Below are positions 1-8,693 of a DNA stretch of 50,560 bases, piece after piece; position 1 is the first letter of the stretch, and the number at the start of each line of letters is the position of its first letter. The notes beneath the pieces were generated by a model. The model was not told the origin of the DNA, did not search any database, and was given only the letters and a program-made list of their open reading frames with translations. The stretch spans positions 1-50,560 of the forward strand of contig JAQVBZ010000010.1 of the NCBI GenBank assembly GCA_028690055.1, read 5' to 3'. The position numbers were made by a program, and so were the translations under genes. The DNA comes from Minisyncoccota bacterium. GTDB lineage: Bacteria; Patescibacteriota; Minisyncoccia; JAHIHE01; JAGLIN01.

Positions 1-203
1 AGATAGCTTTCTATCCTTTCTCTTTCAAAAAAGGTTATTTCTCTTCCTTTAGGCATAGGCATAAACTTCATATTAGTTAACCTAATATGTTACCACAGAA
101 AAAGGGGCTTCGGGGTTTGAATTCGGCTCCGTATTTTTGTTGTTGTCTTTTTTCCTCTTTTCAACTAGAATTAAGATAGCTATAAACTTTTAATCAATAC
201 AAT
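1..203. other. Upstream region of pilB, no gene seen
   Basis: This is the AT-rich left edge before pilB. A perfect 8-bp inverted repeat (CATATTAG at 69-76, CTAATATG at 82-89, 5-nt loop) is the only clear structure. It has no T-tract, so it is not an obvious terminator and could be an operator. I see no convincing -35/-10 pair and no Shine-Dalgarno sequence before the pilB ATG. Confidence 0.4.
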
Positions 204-1913
204 ATGCAAGTCATAGGCGGAAAAGATAAAGAGGGAGAAGAAAGAAATAATCTTCGCGATAGTGTCCAGAAAGAAACCTTGAGGCAGCTTTATCAAAAGA
301 GCGCGGAAGAAAAAGCGATGAGCATGGCCACAGAAAACAATCTTCCTTATGTAGACCTCCATGTCATCCCAACCAATCCCGAGACCGTGAACGCCATCCC
401 CGAAGAGAAGGCGATCAAGGCCAACATGGCAATCATCTATCGTGTGGGGAAAAAGTGGCAGATTGCCGTTTCTGATCCGGAAGACATCGAAACCAAAAAG
501 ATGTTGGAATATTTGAAGACCACAGAAGGCATCACCTACAATCTGGTGGTTGTGTCTGAGGACGGACTCAAGAAAGCGTGGGAGCAGTACCGCTTCAAGA
601 CCGTCACCGACAATTTCGAGAACGAAGGGGTATCCCTGAAAAGCGGAGATCTCACGGATTTTGAAAAAGGAATCACGGGACTCATCGACCTCAAGAAAAG
701 AATCGCGGAAATAAACACCACGGAGATCTTCAATATTATTCTTGCGGGAGCGGTAAAGACGCGAGCGAGCGATATCCACATCGAACCGGACAAAGAGACT
801 ATCCGCTTGCGCTATCGTATCGACGGTGTGCTGCAAGATATCGTAAAGTTCCCCAAAAGCGTCCACAAGACCATCATCTCGCGTATCAAGATGCTCGCCA
901 AGATGAAGCTCAATATCACCGACATTCCGCAAGATGGAAGTTTCAATGTGAGTTTGGAAAATAATGCCCTTAACGTCCGTGTTTCCATACTACCGACCAC
1001 TTATGGCGAAAGCGTGGTAATGCGTGTCCTTTCGGAAAATGCCGAGGGGCTAGATATCGACCAGATCGGACTCAACGAATACTATCTGGATATGATTCTA
1101 AAAGAAGTGTCGAAGCCGAACGGTATGATCCTTACCACCGGTCCTACCGGAAGTGGAAAGACCACCTCGCTTTACTCATTCGTCCGTAAGGTCAACGATC
1201 CCGGTATAAAAATCATTACATTGGAAAATCCCGTGGAATACCGTATCGAAGGAGTGACCCAGACACCGGTGGAACAAAACGAAGAGTTCACTTTCGCCAA
1301 CGGTCTGCGCGCCGTAGTTCGGCAAGACCCGGATGTGATAATGGTCGGAGAAATCCGCGACGACGAAACGGCCGCAATCGCTGTCCAGGCGGCACTCACC
1401 GGACACTTGGTACTTTCTACACTGCACACCAATAATGCTGCCGGTGCTATCCCCCGTCTTCTGCACTTGGGAGTAAATCCCGCGCTCATCGCCCCGGCCA
1501 TCAATGCCGTAATCGCGCAAAGGCTCGTGCGTAGGCTCTGTGAACATTGCAAGGAAGAATACGTGCCGTCCGAAGAAACTATGAGCTCGCTCCGGAAAAT
1601 TTTGGCGGGAATACCGAAAAATGACAAGATGCAATTCCCCGACAAGTTCGACAAACTGTATCGCAGTCATGGCTGCTCAAAATGCAATTTCATCGGCTAT
1701 ACCGGACGACTGGGTATCTATGAGATTTTCTCGATGAGCACCAACATAGAAAAAATCATCCTTGCCAATGTCTCCACCGGAGATATGCTCGCTGCCGCAC
1801 GAGCGGAAGGAATGATATCGATGGGCGAAGACGGAATATTGAAAATGATTCAGGGTGTAACCTCGGTGGAAGAAGTCCACAGAGTAACCGGAATCATGGG
1901 AGATGTCGCCTAA
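204..1913 (+). CDS. pilB: Type IV pilus assembly ATPase PilB / GspE family
   Basis: A 569-aa cytoplasmic hexameric ATPase that powers type IV pilus extension or type II-like export. Residues about 40-140 look like the N-terminal T2SSE_N/MshEN domain. The Walker A motif GPTGSGKTT is at residues 313-321, followed by the Asp box and the Walker B/His-box region starting DPDVIMVGEIRDDETA near 375. A four-cysteine zinc site (C446, C449, C491, C494) is the C-terminal hallmark of PilB/GspE and is absent from the retraction ATPase PilT, so the assembly type is favoured. Length matches the family. No pilC, pilT or pilin gene follows; the gene ends at a strong terminator. The start is the first ATG of the frame; there is no clear Shine-Dalgarno sequence. 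Confidence 0.93.
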   Translation: MQVIGGKDKEGEERNNLRDSVQKETLRQLYQKSAEEKAMSMATENNLPYVDLHVIPTNPETVNAIPEEKAIKANMAIIYRVGKKWQIAVSDPEDIETKKMLEYLKTTEGITYNLVVVSEDGLKKAWEQYRFKTVTDNFENEGVSLKSGDLTDFEKGITGLIDLKKRIAEINTTEIFNIILAGAVKTRASDIHIEPDKETIRLRYRIDGVLQDIVKFPKSVHKTIISRIKMLAKMKLNITDIPQDGSFNVSLENNALNVRVSILPTTYGESVVMRVLSENAEGLDIDQIGLNEYYLDMILKEVSKPNGMILTTGPTGSGKTTSLYSFVRKVNDPGIKIITLENPVEYRIEGVTQTPVEQNEEFTFANGLRAVVRQDPDVIMVGEIRDDETAAIAVQAALTGHLVLSTLHTNNAAGAIPRLLHLGVNPALIAPAINAVIAQRLVRRLCEHCKEEYVPSEETMSSLRKILAGIPKNDKMQFPDKFDKLYRSHGCSKCNFIGYTGRLGIYEIFSMSTNIEKIILANVSTGDMLAAARAEGMISMGEDGILKMIQGVTSVEEVHRVTGIMGDVA

Positions 1914-1941
1914 TACACCAAGTAAAAAAATCAGGGAACAT

Positions 1942-1976
1942 AAAAATAAACGTCGAGAGGACGTTTATTTTTTTAC
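1942..1976. terminator. Bidirectional intrinsic terminator between pilB and the TPR gene
   Basis: A perfect 11-bp stem (AAATAAACGTC at 1944-1954, GACGTTTATTT at 1960-1970) with a 5-nt loop is flanked by an A-run on the left and eight T on the right. It can stop the plus-strand pilB transcript and the convergent minus-strand TPR transcript. Confidence 0.9.
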
Positions 1977-1994
1977 ATTAATTCTGATCTGAAT

Positions 1995-2948
1995 TTATTT
2001 TACTAATTTTTCATATCTGATTGCAAATTCTTCCGCCTTTTCCCTGTCACCCGCAGCCTCATAGAGTTTGCCTAAATAAAAAACGGCTTCGATATTATCG
2101 ACGTCCAGCTCCAGACATTTTTCAAAAGCTTCCTTTGCAGAAACGTAATCGTGAGCGGCGGCGAAAGTTTTCCCGGAAACCAGATAAGCATCGCGATATT
2201 TGTTACTGCGTGATAGTACGATATCCAGATTTGCAAACGCAAATTCTTCCTCGCCTAACTTACGAAAAAGCTCGGCCGATTTGACCAGACCGTAGTCGGA
2301 ATCGGCACGCACGTCATCACCCGCATGAAAAATATATTCCTCGATAATAGCTATCTCGCTTGCATATTTTCCGTTCCTGATCGAAGCAAAATCTTCCGTA
2401 GAATATTTGCCCTCATCCAACCTGACCAGCCCCAAATAATAGACGACGTCTTCACTGGAAATTCTTTGCTGCGCCGTCTGCAGTGCCGTTTCCGCCTCGG
2501 TAAATTTTCCGCCTCGCACCAGATTTCCAGCCCTCTCGACTGCAGATTTGGCAGTGGGATCCATCTTGAACGCTTGAGAAAAATATTTCTCCGCCGACGA
2601 ATAATCCCCCTGTGCATATTTTACTCTGCCCATCCAGCCATTGAGCGCGGAGGTTCCCCTGCCGGACTCCAACGGCCGTGCCAATTCCTGTTCAGCTGCG
2701 GTATAATCGCCACGGCCATAAAGCAATTCCGCCCGTTTGATAACGATTTCAGCATCTCGGCCTTGTTCATCCAGAGAGGAAGCAAAGATAAGATTCTCCA
2801 ACGCCACACCCTCGTCACCCGCCCGCTTCGCGTTACTGGCATTGCTGATATACCCCTGGAAAGAAGTTTCACGGAAAAAATAAAAAAATCCAAAGATGGC
2901 TAGGACTAGCAAAGAAACGGTGATTTTTCGCGAAAGGGTCTTCTGCAT
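1995..2948 (-). CDS. Membrane-anchored tetratricopeptide repeat protein
   Basis: A 317-aa protein with a basic N-terminus, one membrane segment at residues about 9-26 and then several TPR-like helical pairs, for example GRGDYTAAEQEL, AQGDYSSAEKYFSQA and the C-terminal YVSAKEAFEKCLELD repeat. TPRs are protein-protein scaffolds, so an extracytoplasmic scaffold role is inferred; the partner is unknown. The open frame extends to 3029, but I start at the ATG ending at 2948: it gives a normal signal-anchor and has an AAGGAG-type Shine-Dalgarno 13 nt upstream, while the extra 27 residues would overlap a terminator-like RNA (2988-3178). That RNA lies directly upstream and may control the gene by attenuation. 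Confidence 0.8.
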   Translation of the reverse strand: MQKTLSRKITVSLLVLAIFGFFYFFRETSFQGYISNASNAKRAGDEGVALENLIFASSLDEQGRDAEIVIKRAELLYGRGDYTAAEQELARPLESGRGTSALNGWMGRVKYAQGDYSSAEKYFSQAFKMDPTAKSAVERAGNLVRGGKFTEAETALQTAQQRISSEDVVYYLGLVRLDEGKYSTEDFASIRNGKYASEIAIIEEYIFHAGDDVRADSDYGLVKSAELFRKLGEEEFAFANLDIVLSRSNKYRDAYLVSGKTFAAAHDYVSAKEAFEKCLELDVDNIEAVFYLGKLYEAAGDREKAEEFAIRYEKLVK

Positions 2949-2987
2949 AAAATTTATCTTACTCCTTTCATTATACATTTTCCAGAA

Positions 2988-3178
2988 AAAAAGAAAACAA
3001 AAAAATGCCCAACAATTTGTAGACAGCAAATCCCTGACTTTGCAAGAAACCCAAGGTTGGAGAATTTCCGAGGAATAGACCAGTATTCCAGTATTAGTAA
3101 CCCAGACTACCCGATACTAAGATAAGACCCCGCTGTCTACAAATTGTTTGGCACTTATGTTGGCTTTTTCAACCCAAC
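2988..3178 (-). ncRNA. Structured small RNA or attenuator leader upstream of the TPR gene
   Basis: Read on the minus strand, a TTGACA/TAGTAT promoter places a start near 3178. The transcript then has a 5-bp hairpin (GTTGG/CCAAC), a 22-bp closing stem with one mismatch (arms 3132-3153 and 3006-3027) and a run of T7-G-T4-C-T7. The 104-nt interior holds two perfect 6-bp hairpins (TTAGTA/TACTAA at 3094-3120, GGAATA/TATTCC at 3072-3089) and a weak AACC/GGTT hairpin near 3050. The result is a roughly 185-nt multibranched RNA whose ends pair and which terminates just before the TPR start. It could be a free-standing sRNA (6S RNA has similar size and end pairing, but this one branches) or a transcription attenuator for the TPR gene. 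I do not recognise the family. Confidence 0.6.
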
Positions 3179-3184
3179 TGGATA

Positions 3185-3213
3185 TACTAGCACACTATAA
3201 AGAAGTTGTCAAT
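3185..3213 (-). promoter_or_regulatory. Sigma70-type promoter of the 3.0-3.2 kb RNA
   Basis: On the minus strand, -35 TTGACA (3208-3213) is a perfect match, the spacer is 17 bp and the -10 is TAGTAT (3185-3190). Confidence 0.7.
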
Positions 3214-3286
3214 ACTCACCGAATGGAGGCAAACCATATAAAAAAACAAAGTTTATCCCGCACAATTATCCCAGACCGCTAAACAA

Positions 3287-3318
3287 AAAAGGCGAGGTAT
3301 TTTTACCTCGTCTTTTTT
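3287..3318. terminator. Bidirectional terminator downstream of the chitosanase gene
   Basis: A 9-bp stem (GGCGAGGTA at 3291-3299, TACCTCGTC at 3304-3312, one G-U pair) with a TTTT loop is flanked by A6 on the left and T6 on the right. It lies 28 bp beyond the stop of the minus-strand gene ending at 3346. Confidence 0.85.
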
Positions 3319-3345
3319 GAATCATTAGTGCGGCATTGTTGTTAA

Positions 3346-6300
3346 TCACCTCAACTCTCCCCCATTCTGGTACCAGTTGAATTCTGTTTGATTTACAGAA
3401 AGAACGTATTCCCAATTAAACTTGTATTTATTGAAGATTGTTGGATCGGGGATACGTCTTTTGACATTGCCCTCGATAAGATAAACATCATTTGTTCCTT
3501 CCAACCTGACAAGATTGGAAAGAGTATAAGCATTCATCTCGTTTTGAGAAATGATTTGGACATCTTCCCATTTGTCATCGTAAGAGTTGAAGATGTCTGT
3601 GGTGGGGATGTGCTTGCGGATGCCCGCGGGGGTCAGGTAGTATACGGATTCTTTGCCTGACTCTCTGATGAGATAGACATCTTTGTATTTGTTGAAAATC
3701 GATTCATCCACTTCTTTGACATCGTTCCAATTGAAACCGTAGTTAAGGAAGACATCGGGGTTGGGGATGTGACGTTTGGTACCGTTGGTAACCAGATAGA
3801 TTTTGAAGTCTCCTATGAGACGGATCAGATTATCTTCGATGTCTTCAAGAGTACTCAGTATCTCTTCGGTGACAGTCTGTACCTCTGTCCATTGATATCC
3901 CAGTTGTTCGAATTGTTCAGGGGTAGATATCCATTTCTTTTCTCCATTGGTAATGACATATATCTTGGGAGAATCCGGGAGCTTGATGAGAGTACCGTCG
4001 GGATAATTGCCATTATTGTTTTTGTCTTTGTAGGTGGCAGTCAAGGTGATAGATAGCGACGGCATCGTAACGGTGGCAGTGGCTGAATCGATGTCGTTGA
4101 TGTAAGAGGTGCTGCCTGTCCATCTGCTGAAGATCTTACCGGTAGGAGGAGCGTCGGCTTTGATAATGATTTCAGAGCCGGGAAGGTAAGAACCGTTACC
4201 GGTGCCGTTCCTTACGGTAAGCAGGTATTCTCCTTGGTTTATGGTTTTGTATGTAGCAACCAGAGTAATGTCTTCTTCGGGCATAGTTACGATAGCTATG
4301 GCTTTGCCGGTATCATCGATATGGCTGATGTCTCCCACCCATTGATCGAAGACTTTGTTGGTATCGGGAGTGTCGGCGGTAATGGTAACTTCTGTGCCGG
4401 GGAGATAATCATCTCCTCCAGTACCACCGGATACTACCAGTCTGAAAGTCTCATCATCGGATCTCTCGTATGAAGCAACAAGGATGATGCCGTGATCGGG
4501 GATGGTAACTGTAGGTGTCGTGCTGTATATGTCTGAAACGTATTCAGTGTCTCTTGTCCATTTGTCAAAGACCAATCCCTTGGCAGGTTCATTGGCGGTG
4601 ATGGTAACTTGTGTACCCACAGGGTAAGCACCGTCACCGGAGCCGTAGCCTATCATCAGGAAGCTGGTAGAAGGATCAAGAAGATCGGAATCTCTGTAAG
4701 TGGCAGTGAGGGTAATGGATGAAGCTGGCATCGTTACGATAGTGGTTGGTGATATCATGCTAGAGATGTAGGTGGTACTGCCTGTCCATTTGTCGAAGAC
4801 TTTGCCGGTGGCGGGAGTGTCGGCGGTGATAGTCACTTGCGTGCCTGCGTGGTAAGAACCGCCTCCTGTTCCGTTGGTTATGGTGAGGTTGTAGGTAGAG
4901 ACGGTAGCATCTTTGTAGGTAGCAGTGAGGGTTACTGATGAAGCAGGCATTGTGACTGTGGCAGTGGAAGTGTAGATGCTAGAAATATAGATAGTACTGC
5001 CTGTCCATTTGTCGAATACTTTGCCGGTGGCGGGAGTGTCTGCGGTGATAGTCACTTTGGTTCCTAGAGCATAAGAACCGTCTCCGTTTCCACTAATAAT
5101 GTTGAGAGTATATTTGGCAGCATCCTTGTAGGTAGCGGTTAATGTGATATTCAAAGATGGCATCGTGACTGTGGTGGTTGCGGACGTCGTGCTGGTTACG
5201 TATGTGGTAGCGCCTGTCCATTTGTCGAATACTTTGCCGGTGGCGGGAGTGTCTGCAGTGATGGTTACTTTCGTGCCTGCTTTGTAAGAACCGTCACCCG
5301 TTCCGTTAGTTATGGCAAGAGCGTAAGAAGGAGCGTCTTTGTAAGTGGCAGTTAGAGTTATAGATGAGGCTGGCATCGTTACGATAGTGGTTGGTGATAT
5401 CGTGCTAGAGATATATGAAGTAGCACCTGTCCATTTGTCGAAGACTTTGCCGGTGGCGGGAGTGTCTGCGGTGATCACTGTTTCCGCGCCTTGGGCGTAT
5501 GAGCCGTCGCCGGTACCGTTTGCTACTGTCAGAATATACTTAGGAGCTTCTTTGTAATTGGCAATTAAAGTGATATCCGCAGATGGCATCGTGACTGTAG
5601 TGGTCGATGATGTCGTGCTGGCTATACTGGAAGTACCGCCTGTCCATTTGTCGAATACCTTGCCGGGAGCGGGAGTGTTGGCGGTGATAGTCACTTGCGT
5701 GCCTGTAGTGTATGCTCCGTCACCGGAGCCGTTGGTGACAGTGAGGGCGTAGGTGGCGGGGGCTATGTTTTGATAGGTTGCAGTAAAGAATATGTTTGAT
5801 GCGGGCATGGTGAAAGTATTGGTATATGAAGTGATGCTATCAAGATATTGAGTACTTCCTGTCCACCTGTCAAAAGCTTTGCCGGAAACAGGCAGATTAG
5901 CTACAATAGTCACCTCTTCTCCCGCCGAATAGGTTCCTCCGCCTAGGCCGTTATTTACTGTGACGGTGTAAGTGGTAGCGGGAGGGTTAGAAGTGGAACC
6001 TTTAATCGTGAACGAATCTCCGTAAGCGGTAAAGGTATACGGCGTATTCAAATTCACGTTGCCGCTATTGAGCACCAGTTTGAATCCGTCGTTCCTGTCC
6101 ACATCGCCCAAACCTTCATCCTCCAAGACGTCATCTCTTACAGAAAACACCTCGGCAAGAAAAGTGTTTTCATTCACGCCGTCGGCAGGAGTTCCACCCA
6201 CATTATCCGTAGCCTCATCAATTATATCTTGAGCGCCGTCCGGACCCTGCCGCACACACATATCATAGATATAAGCCATAGTAAGATTATTCTTCCCACC

Positions 6301-6801
6301 GATATCGTTGAATATTTCGAGCGCAGGATCCCAATAGAGTTCGTCCAGCATATCTATCTGAGCTTGGCGGAACAGGGGGTCAGTATTACTCTCAACCGCT
6401 TCGATAAAGCCTGAAAGCCCTGTCGTGCTTGCGTTCCCATCCCCGTCAGCCGAATTATGAGGACCATCATCAATGGCATTGAGCGCCGGAATATATTTTG
6501 CCAGATTATTATTTGGATTCAGCGTGGTGTAATGTTTTATTAATATATTACCGTCATAGGTACCGGTACAGAATCCGATAGCACCAAAAGTTATGCCGCG
6601 ACCATCATTGATATTTTCGGCATAATTATATTGTAGCTCAGTGGTACTGTTCTCAAGCGTAGCCGTCATCTGTAACGCCGCATTCTTAGCAACGCTTTCC
6701 GAAAAAGGCGCAGCCTCGGCAACTCTGCAGAAAGGGGTAAGATTCGCAAAAACACCCAGAAACAAAAACGCACAGACTGACAATACCTTTGTACCCTTCA
6801 T
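3346..6801 (-). CDS. Secreted GH46 chitosanase with nine InlB-like repeats and a four-unit C-terminal array
   Basis: A 1151-aa secreted protein. Residues 1-31 are a signal peptide ending near AEAA. Residues about 38-265 match family GH46 chitosanases, which cut beta-1,4-linked glucosamine polymers: the ENSTTELQ and INDGRG segments carry the two family catalytic acids (E50 and D66), followed by IGFCTGT and DPALEIF-type segments. Residues 278-932 are nine repeats of about 71 aa of the divergent InlB-B/Flg_new type, with GKVFDKWTG and TVTMP as the most constant words. Residues 933-1151 are four repeats of about 55 aa with pattern VYxIxxGxKRxIPxPxxFxxY. The ATG at 6801 is chosen over the longer frame to 6924 because it begins a clean signal peptide and lies downstream of the promoter at 6887-6916. 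Chitosan cleavage is inferred; a related wall or biofilm glycan is possible. Confidence 0.88.
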   Translation of the reverse strand: MKGTKVLSVCAFLFLGVFANLTPFCRVAEAAPFSESVAKNAALQMTATLENSTTELQYNYAENINDGRGITFGAIGFCTGTYDGNILIKHYTTLNPNNNLAKYIPALNAIDDGPHNSADGDGNASTTGLSGFIEAVESNTDPLFRQAQIDMLDELYWDPALEIFNDIGGKNNLTMAYIYDMCVRQGPDGAQDIIDEATDNVGGTPADGVNENTFLAEVFSVRDDVLEDEGLGDVDRNDGFKLVLNSGNVNLNTPYTFTAYGDSFTIKGSTSNPPATTYTVTVNNGLGGGTYSAGEEVTIVANLPVSGKAFDRWTGSTQYLDSITSYTNTFTMPASNIFFTATYQNIAPATYALTVTNGSGDGAYTTGTQVTITANTPAPGKVFDKWTGGTSSIASTTSSTTTVTMPSADITLIANYKEAPKYILTVANGTGDGSYAQGAETVITADTPATGKVFDKWTGATSYISSTISPTTIVTMPASSITLTATYKDAPSYALAITNGTGDGSYKAGTKVTITADTPATGKVFDKWTGATTYVTSTTSATTTVTMPSLNITLTATYKDAAKYTLNIISGNGDGSYALGTKVTITADTPATGKVFDKWTGSTIYISSIYTSTATVTMPASSVTLTATYKDATVSTYNLTITNGTGGGSYHAGTQVTITADTPATGKVFDKWTGSTTYISSMISPTTIVTMPASSITLTATYRDSDLLDPSTSFLMIGYGSGDGAYPVGTQVTITANEPAKGLVFDKWTRDTEYVSDIYSTTPTVTIPDHGIILVASYERSDDETFRLVVSGGTGGDDYLPGTEVTITADTPDTNKVFDQWVGDISHIDDTGKAIAIVTMPEEDITLVATYKTINQGEYLLTVRNGTGNGSYLPGSEIIIKADAPPTGKIFSRWTGSTSYINDIDSATATVTMPSLSITLTATYKDKNNNGNYPDGTLIKLPDSPKIYVITNGEKKWISTPEQFEQLGYQWTEVQTVTEEILSTLEDIEDNLIRLIGDFKIYLVTNGTKRHIPNPDVFLNYGFNWNDVKEVDESIFNKYKDVYLIRESGKESVYYLTPAGIRKHIPTTDIFNSYDDKWEDVQIISQNEMNAYTLSNLVRLEGTNDVYLIEGNVKRRIPDPTIFNKYKFNWEYVLSVNQTEFNWYQNGGELR
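3349..4005 (-). repeat. Four-unit C-terminal repeat array in the chitosanase gene
   Basis: Four consecutive coding units of 52-59 codons. Each has a VYLI-type strand, a basic KRxIP turn, a Phe, then a Tyr/Phe-x-W motif and a valine-rich end. The same unit recurs at the C-terminus of the secreted protein at 34876-36045, suggesting a common surface-attachment or wall-binding role (inference). Confidence 0.75.
4006..5970 (-). repeat. Nine tandem InlB-B-like coding repeats
   Basis: Nine units of 71-77 codons lie in tandem. Units 3 to 6 are the most alike, including long identical nucleotide stretches around the GKVFDKWTG codons, which fits recent expansion by unequal recombination. Units 1, 7, 8 and 9 are more diverged. 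The repeats act as a stalk between the catalytic domain and the C-terminal array. Confidence 0.9.
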
Positions 6802-6886
6802 ATTTTTTTGAAAAGATAAAAATAAAACGCACCGAAGCGATTTTGTGCATGACGTAAAAACCGAAAACACGTTATCTATTAGCACT

Positions 6887-6916
6887 ATTATACCAATTAT
6901 ATCTCTTTCTTGTGAA
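6887..6916 (-). promoter_or_regulatory. Promoter of the chitosanase gene
   Basis: On the minus strand, -35 TTCACA (6911-6916) is followed by an 18-bp spacer and a perfect -10 TATAAT (6887-6892). It leaves a leader of about 80 nt before the ATG at 6801. Confidence 0.65.
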
Positions 6917-6983
6917 AAAAGCAATATGCGTAATCCATATCCGGACTAGTAGCTTTCGTCCCGCCTCCGTAAAGCTATGGCGA

Positions 6984-7039
6984 GGTTTAGTCTGTGCGCA
7001 TTTAGGGGAATGTTATTTTCGCGTTGGATGGTCACGCGG
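6984..7039. repeat. Degenerate family A paired-hairpin repeat (A1)
   Basis: The stretch from about 6984 (TTTAGTCTGTGCGCATTTAG) through 7039 matches the spacer of the repeats at 36094-36179 and 38317-38400, including GTTATTTTCGCGTTGGA. Its outer arms are decayed. It lies in the 366-bp gap between the chitosanase and ruvB; the rest of that gap holds only the two promoters. Confidence 0.6.
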
Positions 7040-7108
7040 AATGAATCACTCGTTGGTGCGCTTGATTCATGCCATTTCTGACTTAATCTGGGATATAAAC
7101 CCTCTCTC

Positions 7109-7137
7109 TTATCACCCGACCAAAAAAAGGGTATAAT
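7109..7137 (+). promoter_or_regulatory. ruvB promoter
   Basis: -35 TTATCA (7109-7114), 17-bp spacer, perfect -10 TATAAT (7132-7137). The predicted start is near 7144, leaving a leader of about 24 nt. Confidence 0.65.
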
Positions 7138-7167
7138 TGAAATATAAAAAGAAATAACCTTATCGAT

Positions 7168-8175
7168 ATGGATTTGACCGACCCACAAGAACAAAACGAG
7201 GAAGAGAATTTCGAGCTGTCGCTCCGGCCGCGAGTATTAAAGGAATTCACCGGACAGGAAAAGATCAAGAACAACTTGGAGATTTCCATAGAGGCCGCCA
7301 AAAAGCGCAACGAGCCCATCGAGCACATACTTTTCCACGGACCGAGCGGGCTGGGTAAAACCACGCTCTCCTATCTTATTGCCAATGAAATGGGCAAGAA
7401 TATCCGTGTCACTTCCGGACCGACCGTGGAGAAAGTCGGCGACTTGGGCGCGATACTTACCAACCTGGAAGACGGAGATATTTTATTCATCGATGAAATC
7501 CACAGGCTGAATAAGCTTATTGAAGAAGTTCTATATCCCGCGATGGAAGACTACGCTCTCGACATTATCGTGGGCAAGGGGCCTTCCGCGCGTACCATCC
7601 GTTTGGATCTGCCGAAGTTCACTCTCATCGGAGCCACCACCCGCATCGATCTTATCTCCTCACCACTCCTGAACCGCTTCGGCATCACCCATCATCTTGA
7701 TTACTACAAAAACGAAGAGATAAAAGATATTATCACCCGCTCCAGCCGAGTGCTGGGGGTGGAGATGGAATCGGAAGCGGCCGAGCGGATTGCCGAGAGT
7801 TCTCGCCAGACTCCCCGTATCAGCAACCGACTGCTGCGGCGAGTGCGCGACTTTGCCGAAGTGCGAGGAAACGGGACCATCGACAAAAGCGCGGTGGAAG
7901 AAACTTTCAAGCATTTGGAAATCGACTGCTATGGACTTGATCCGACAGACCGAAAAATATTGGAAACCATCATCCATAAATTCGACAACAGCCCGGTGGG
8001 CCTCTCCACACTGGCGGCCAGTATGGCGGAGAGTCGCGACACCATCGAAAGTATCTACGAACCGTATCTCTTGCAATTGGGATTTCTCATCCGCACTCCG
8101 CGCGGACGACGCGCCACCAAGCTCGCTTATGACCATCTCGGAATCAAATATCCAAGCGAAGGGACGCTGCTGTAA
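7168..8175 (+). CDS. ruvB: Holliday junction branch migration helicase RuvB
   Basis: A 335-aa AAA+ motor, the usual length for RuvB, which drives branch migration of Holliday junctions with RuvA in recombination and repair. Visible motifs are the LRPRxLxEFxGQ N-terminal signature, Walker [10 protein letters not shown], Walker [11 protein letters not shown], sensor IGATTR and the C-terminal winged-helix domain ending in RTPRGR. It is separated from ruvC, which lies at 27.4 kb, and ruvA is not in the window. The start ATG has only a weak AAAGAAA upstream purine run. Confidence 0.96.
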   Translation: MDLTDPQEQNEEENFELSLRPRVLKEFTGQEKIKNNLEISIEAAKKRNEPIEHILFHGPSGLGKTTLSYLIANEMGKNIRVTSGPTVEKVGDLGAILTNLEDGDILFIDEIHRLNKLIEEVLYPAMEDYALDIIVGKGPSARTIRLDLPKFTLIGATTRIDLISSPLLNRFGITHHLDYYKNEEIKDIITRSSRVLGVEMESEAAERIAESSRQTPRISNRLLRRVRDFAEVRGNGTIDKSAVEETFKHLEIDCYGLDPTDRKILETIIHKFDNSPVGLSTLAASMAESRDTIESIYEPYLLQLGFLIRTPRGRRATKLAYDHLGIKYPSEGTLL

Positions 8176-8192
8176 GTAGAGCTCTCTGCTGT

Positions 8193-8353
8193 TGTCATCC
8201 CGAAAGGCGTACTCGCCTGAGGGATCCGGTAACTGTAAAAACCCCGAAAAACATTATCTTTATAAAAATACGTTTTATATTCTATGGACTCTTTCCCGGA
8301 TTTCTCAGTTGCAGAGGGCACAAGATATTGTGCCCCTACAATTCGAAATGACA
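8193..8353. repeat. Family B paired-arm repeat (B1) with a nested palindrome
   Basis: The left end TGTCATCCCGAAAGGCG and the right end ATTCGAAATGACA are inverted, with the inner arms GAGGGATCCGG and CCCGGATTTCTC also complementary. A perfect 8-bp palindrome, GGGCACAA-GATA-TTGTGCCC, is nested at 8316-8335; a relative of it is at 12718-12739. It fills the gap between ruvB and the next gene. Confidence 0.7.
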
Positions 8354-8423
8354 GCAATACTGGGTGACGCTGCTGTTATTCAAAACCTTCCAACCCTAAC
8401 ATATTAAACCTAATTCCACGCAG

Positions 8424-8693
8424 ATGAACCTCATACTTCTTTACGCCTTGATTTTCGTCGCAATCCCCCTCGGATTCTATTTCCTGTTCGCGTACATAAT
8501 AGTCTTTCACCTCGTGAAATACGGATTGGAAAAGGATGTTAGAAAAAGAGCGGCACTGGTTTTCTGTATAGGACTACTCGCCCTCTCTATCACCATTATG
8601 CAAAAATTTTTCGCAGTGAATTGGAACCGGGCCAGTATAACTCAATTTATGGAGTATTCAGATATTAATATTTTTTATACAAACTATGACTGA
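8424..8693 (+). CDS. Small two-helix membrane protein, unknown function
   Basis: An 89-aa protein with two strongly hydrophobic segments (residues about 3-30 and 46-62) and a short polar tail. I recognise no family. Its stop overlaps the start of the PH-domain gene by 8 nt (ATGACTGA), so the two are almost certainly translationally coupled and probably act together at the membrane. The start ATG is the first in frame; Shine-Dalgarno support is weak. Confidence 0.7.
   Translation: MNLILLYALIFVAIPLGFYFLFAYIIVFHLVKYGLEKDVRKRAALVFCIGLLALSITIMQKFFAVNWNRASITQFMEYSDINIFYTNYD

Noticed and set aside
1176-1670. Long minus-strand frames inside pilB
   Set aside because: Antisense shadows of conserved PilB motifs, with no recognisable product.
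3006-3153. MITE with 22-bp terminal repeats
   Set aside because: No target duplication is seen and the promoter and T-run match an RNA transcript; kept as the second hypothesis.
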